From NCBI GenBank assembly GCA_018881555.1, contig JACAXG010000032.1, forward strand, positions 1,996,837 to 2,060,836: a stretch of DNA of 64,000 nt. Reading direction: 5' to 3'. Position numbers and translations under genes: made by a program. The DNA comes from Amblyornis subalaris (taxonomy: Eukaryota > Chordata > Aves > Passeriformes > Ptilonorhynchidae). The notes under the pieces were generated by a model. It searched no databases. It saw only the letters and a program-made list of their open reading frames with translations, and was not told the DNA's origin. Shown here piece after piece: positions 60,743 through 64,000 of the stretch. The first letter of the stretch is position 1; each line of letters opens with the position of its first letter.

Positions 60743-61962
60743 CTGCAAAACCTGTGGAATACTGACCTTTTGGGATATGGTTCTAATTTTGAGGGGGATA
60801 TATTAGTCCTTTGTAGCATAGATAATATTCTGCAATGAAGCAAAAGTTGTATTTTAGTTCAATGCTTAAACCAAACCAAAACAATACCTTTTAAAATTTG
60901 CATTGACCTGAATTGATTATGTGGGAAAAGGAACAGTGAAAGAGAGAAAGGGAGAATCGCTCCATTCATTTCTTTGTTAAAGAAATACTTTACAGTAAAT
61001 AGAATTGGAGAGAGAGAGAAAACCTCTGCTTCAATTTTGCCTTGCATTTAATCATGAAGGTGGTAAACGGGAAAGCTCATTGATTCAGCTTGGGAGGCAG
61101 CTTAAATGGGTGCCTTAATAGTATAGGAGAGCATAGAAAGACTTCTTTATCCAGTTCTTACTGGCCTTGTGAAAACCATCTAAAGCCTATGGCTAATTTG
61201 GCCTGAGAAATCAAAACATTTAGAGAACATTAAAATGAATCATATTGACATTTTCAGAAAACAGTGCCTGTTTTCAGTTGAGTTGGAACCATTTGCTAAA
61301 TTAATCTTTAGTTTCACTATAGTCCAAAACTGCATTTTTTTATGATTAATCCATCCAAACTACTGCCCAGATATTTTTCCAGTGTAAGGGAGAAATATTT
61401 TCCCTTAACTCTGTCTAGCTCTGATGATTGCTCACGTCATTCACACACTCTTATTGACCAATGATCCAAATCAAGGATTTGGGGATGTGTCATTCTAGGC
61501 AGTGTGACACCTTCCCCAAAAGACCTTATGATTTTATCTGGAAGCTGAGGAACAAGATGGATAGAGCAGAGAGATAAGGAGAAGAAGGCAACAAAATGTG
61601 ATTAACGTTAGTGTAGTAAGCAGTGATTAAAGCACAGGAGGTTTTTTCACATGTCAGAACACATCCCAGCAGAGGTGACTTTTTAAAGACCTCAGCACAA
61701 TTAGGCTGTAGGTGTCCCATAGCCCTGCTCAAAGACTGTGACTCCAATGTCCGCATTCCCTGGCTGTGACTAAGCCAGATTTGTCATCTCTCCAGCTGCT
61801 GGGATAAAGAAGAGGGCCCTTTCCAGCATGGTGATGGATTGTGGCACAGCTGTGCCTGCTGCAGGAGTGGGGCTGCACTGGGGTCTCCCCACAGTGCCTG
61901 GGGCTGCCAAGAGTGCAGGGAGAAGATGGAGCAGGAGATCAATGTGCTGCTGCCTGCTCCTG

Positions 61963-62046
61963 AGACCACTATTAAAAGTGTGCTACCTCATCAATCATTG
62001 GGCTCGACAGAATAGAACATAAGCCATTATGCACTTTTAATGGTCT
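61963..62046. repeat. Inverted repeat with 51-base loop
   Basis: AGACC (61963-61967) and ATTAAAAGTG (61971-61980), separated by ACT, pair with CACTTTTAAT (62032-62041) and GGTCT (62042-62046). The 15 paired bases with one 3-base bulge span 84 bases in total. The loop does not extend the stem clearly. Confidence 0.7.
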
Positions 62047-62564
62047 TTATTAGCTCCAAAGCACCACATAGGTGTAGGACGGGATTATAAAATAACAATA
62101 TAAATGTACTTTCCTAGGTGTTGGACTTTTTATTTTTTGCATAACTGTGCAAAACTATATTTTCCAACATAAAATTTTTATTTGTTTTTAAATTACATCC
62201 ATAGGAAACAGGCTTGTTTCCAGCTTCATGAAGGGAGAGGAATAGTATAGGAAGAAAGAAAATACTTGAGTGGAATACTGCGATTCTAGTTGTGCTTGCT
62301 GCTGAAGTATTACTTTGTGAGTTTGGTAACTGTAGTATAAGAATTTTGTAATACTTCAAAACAAGGCTAAGGAAACCAATACTAAGAAATGAATTAAGAT
62401 ATGAATGCAGGATAAAAACCCCCATAAACCTACAGCAGCCTAGAGTTAGGGAGAGTGAGGGGGAAGTTTACAGTCTAAATGGTACAGACTATGTCAAGCC
62501 AAATTAATATTTTTGTCATGCACAGATAACAAAGCAAAGGAAGTAAAAATGGAAATTAAAAAGG

Positions 62565-62690
62565 AAAAAACCCAACAGTTGGAGGAAATGTAAGGAAACA
62601 CTTCTTTATTCAAAAGAACATAAACCTGTGAAGTGGCCTACCAGGCAACACTGCTGAACTTAAACACTGGGGCTATTCAAGACACTACAA
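62565..62690 (+). mobile_element. Possible eroded CR1 fragment
   Basis: AAACACTTCTTTATTCAAAA, then GTGAAGTGGCCTACCAGGCA and GGGGCTATTCAAGACACT follow the order of the CR1 segments 'AAACTTCTTTACTGAAAGG', 'GCACTGGAACAGGCTGCCC' and 'GGAGGTATTCAAGGC'. Short and diverged. Confidence 0.4.
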
Positions 62691-62700
62691 GGTAGTGTCT
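62680..62700. repeat. Perfect 9-bp hairpin
   Basis: AGACACTAC (62680-62688) and GTAGTGTCT (62692-62700) with an AAG loop. Confidence 0.85.
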
Positions 62701-64000
62701 CAAAGGGATCACAGTATTGAAAATGTAATGAGACGTTACTTATCCCCTGTGATCTCTGATCTTACATTGTATATGAAAGCTATTCTTGCAAAACAGTAGC
62801 TGAGCCTGCATGCAGCCTTACAGGAGCATGCAAAGGCAAATCCACACTCTCTTTGTTTGTGTTGGTTTTTTTTAACACTGCTTATTTGTATCCTGAGACT
62901 TTCCCTGCCAGCTTTACAGGGAAATTGTATGCAGATTTTGTCTCTGGTGCAGCTTCATGTACAGTTTCTTAACCAAAAGGTTAAGAAGAATAGATGAAAT
63001 CTTAAAAGGGAAGGTTCAGGCAATGCACATCTACATCTTTCTGATCATGCTGCTGCTGGAGTTGGAGAGAGGTTTTTGCGCAAAGAAAAATTCTGATCTG
63101 TTTAAATGTAAAGAAGAGTCAGAGATATGATGATAAAACTCTGTTCTTGTTAATGTGGCCTCCTGTGATTTTGATGCTGATTCTTCTCATGCTCTGACAT
63201 TGTAGAAAACGTGTAGCCTGTTCAGCTTTCTCTATTTGATTATGATTATGATGATGATTATCATTATTAACAATTTTGTTTGGTTTTGTTTTGTTCAAGT
63301 TGGCTTTTTTTCCCCCTCTTAGGATCTGGAGGGCGAGGAGTTGGCTGCCTTAGTATAGGAGGGCACAATTTTCCATACATTGAGGAATGCTAAATTGGAG
63401 GCAGGGAGTCAGGTGGGGCAGAGGTAGGGCGGAGAGAGAAGGTGAGAAGGAGTCTGGAAATACAACATAATGGTATTCAGATCCAGGAAAAACAGTGCCT
63501 CTCGACACTCCTCTGCTCTGCTGTTAAAAAACAGGGCAGAAAGATGCATGTGGTTCTGTCTATTAGCTGAGCTGCGTGTAGGCTTACAGCCCACTTCTGC
63601 TGCCTGGATTAAACCAAAAGGAGGAGTCTGTGTTCTGGTGTGTTTCACTTATCCATGTATTGCACTGTCCCTAAAAATGAAAGGTAAAATGCAGATAGCC
63701 TGCTGGTAGAAATAGTATCCAAACCCGAGGCAGCAATGTGGGCTCTTTTCTTCAGCAGTTTCTACACTTCTAAGGCTCAGTGGGTTCCTTGTAAACATCG
63801 TTTATGGGCGGTGGAGGAAAGGCACCACTTTACTGTCTGTGTTTAGTTGTAGCCAAGATTTAGGAGCACCATTAATCTCCACTTCTCCACAAGGGAGGCC
63901 AAACAGTGCTCAGTCCTTTTGATGTCCCTGCTAGCACAGGTGGATGTGTTCGGTCCCGTACCCCGGGACCTGCAGTCTGGACCTTTCTCTCCTTGATAGG
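62701..64000. other. Unique DNA to the end of the window
   Basis: A GAT/ATG-rich tract lies at 63236-63270. A pyrimidine-rich acceptor-like site ends at 63322, but the frame behind it stops after 11 codons. Complementary frames on both strands at 63409-63709 have no known domain. Confidence 0.4.

Larger units (their letters stand above)
60185..62564. other. Unique DNA with TA-rich palindrome and one long-loop hairpin
   Basis: Contains the TA-rich tract at 60699-60742, and an inverted repeat at 61963-62046 listed separately. No repeat family or exon is recognised. Confidence 0.4.

Noticed and set aside
63323..63358. Acceptor-like site followed by a short frame beginning DLEGEEL
   Set aside because: Stops after 11 codons; no other support.
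1..64000. tRNA, rRNA, CRISPR array, bacterial operon or phage features
   Set aside because: None seen on either strand; the sequence is vertebrate genomic DNA.

Overview
The window looks like avian nuclear DNA, most likely from a songbird. The evidence is the repeat content. At least a dozen CR1 LINE pieces share the bird/reptile 3' ends and reverse-transcriptase segments. Four long terminal repeat (LTR) pieces belong to families widespread in bird genomes. There are no Alu, L1 or MIR-type mammalian repeats. The background is AT-rich, and no tRNA, rRNA, CRISPR, operon or bacterial feature was seen. Species and chromosome cannot be told from the sequence alone; family recognition is from memory of bird repeats, not from a search.

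No exon of a known protein-coding gene could be recognised. The stretch reads as intergenic DNA, a gene desert or the inside of a very long intron. Most open reading frames are chance frames, frames inside CR1 or LTR repeats, or microsatellite translations. A few splice-bounded segments (16.8-17.2, 28.7, 35.1 and 43.0 kb) and one cysteine-rich minus-strand frame (24.85-25.30 kb) are flagged as weak candidates only.

Layout. 0-9.2 kb: unique DNA with one CR1 3' end (minus strand, 3.0 kb) and an unexplained GC-richer block at 5.1-5.8 kb. 9.2-16 kb: a repeat cluster. It holds an LTR with a target-site duplication, a long poly-C run and a 365-base assembly gap; a CR1 reverse-transcriptase fragment still carrying the FADD catalytic motif; a CR1 3' end; a very old CR1 (12.44-14.88 kb) split by a younger ~1 kb LTR; and an 870-bp CR1 tail. 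16-32 kb: mostly unique DNA, with an ancient ~1.6-kb antisense CR1 relic at 20.9-22.4 kb and a CR1 tail at 24.5 kb. 32-34 kb: three CR1 pieces. 38-43 kb: two CR1 pieces and two perfect hairpins close together. 45-56 kb: two pieces of one LTR family in the same orientation, and old CR1/SINE-like relics near 48 kb next to a TAATTA repeat. 58.38-58.90 kb: a compact CpG-rich island with an X-box-like palindrome, inverted CCAAT boxes, GC boxes and a TATA box reading leftward; it is an LTR or a promoter. 59.96-60.18 kb: a 224-bp nearly pure pyrimidine microsatellite.

The annotation is therefore mainly a repeat history plus a short list of regulatory or coding candidates. I found no convincing new multi-gene system. 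The items most worth checking are the 58.4-58.9 kb island, the cysteine-rich frame at 25 kb, the nested insertion at 12.4-14.9 kb and the hairpins near 40 kb.
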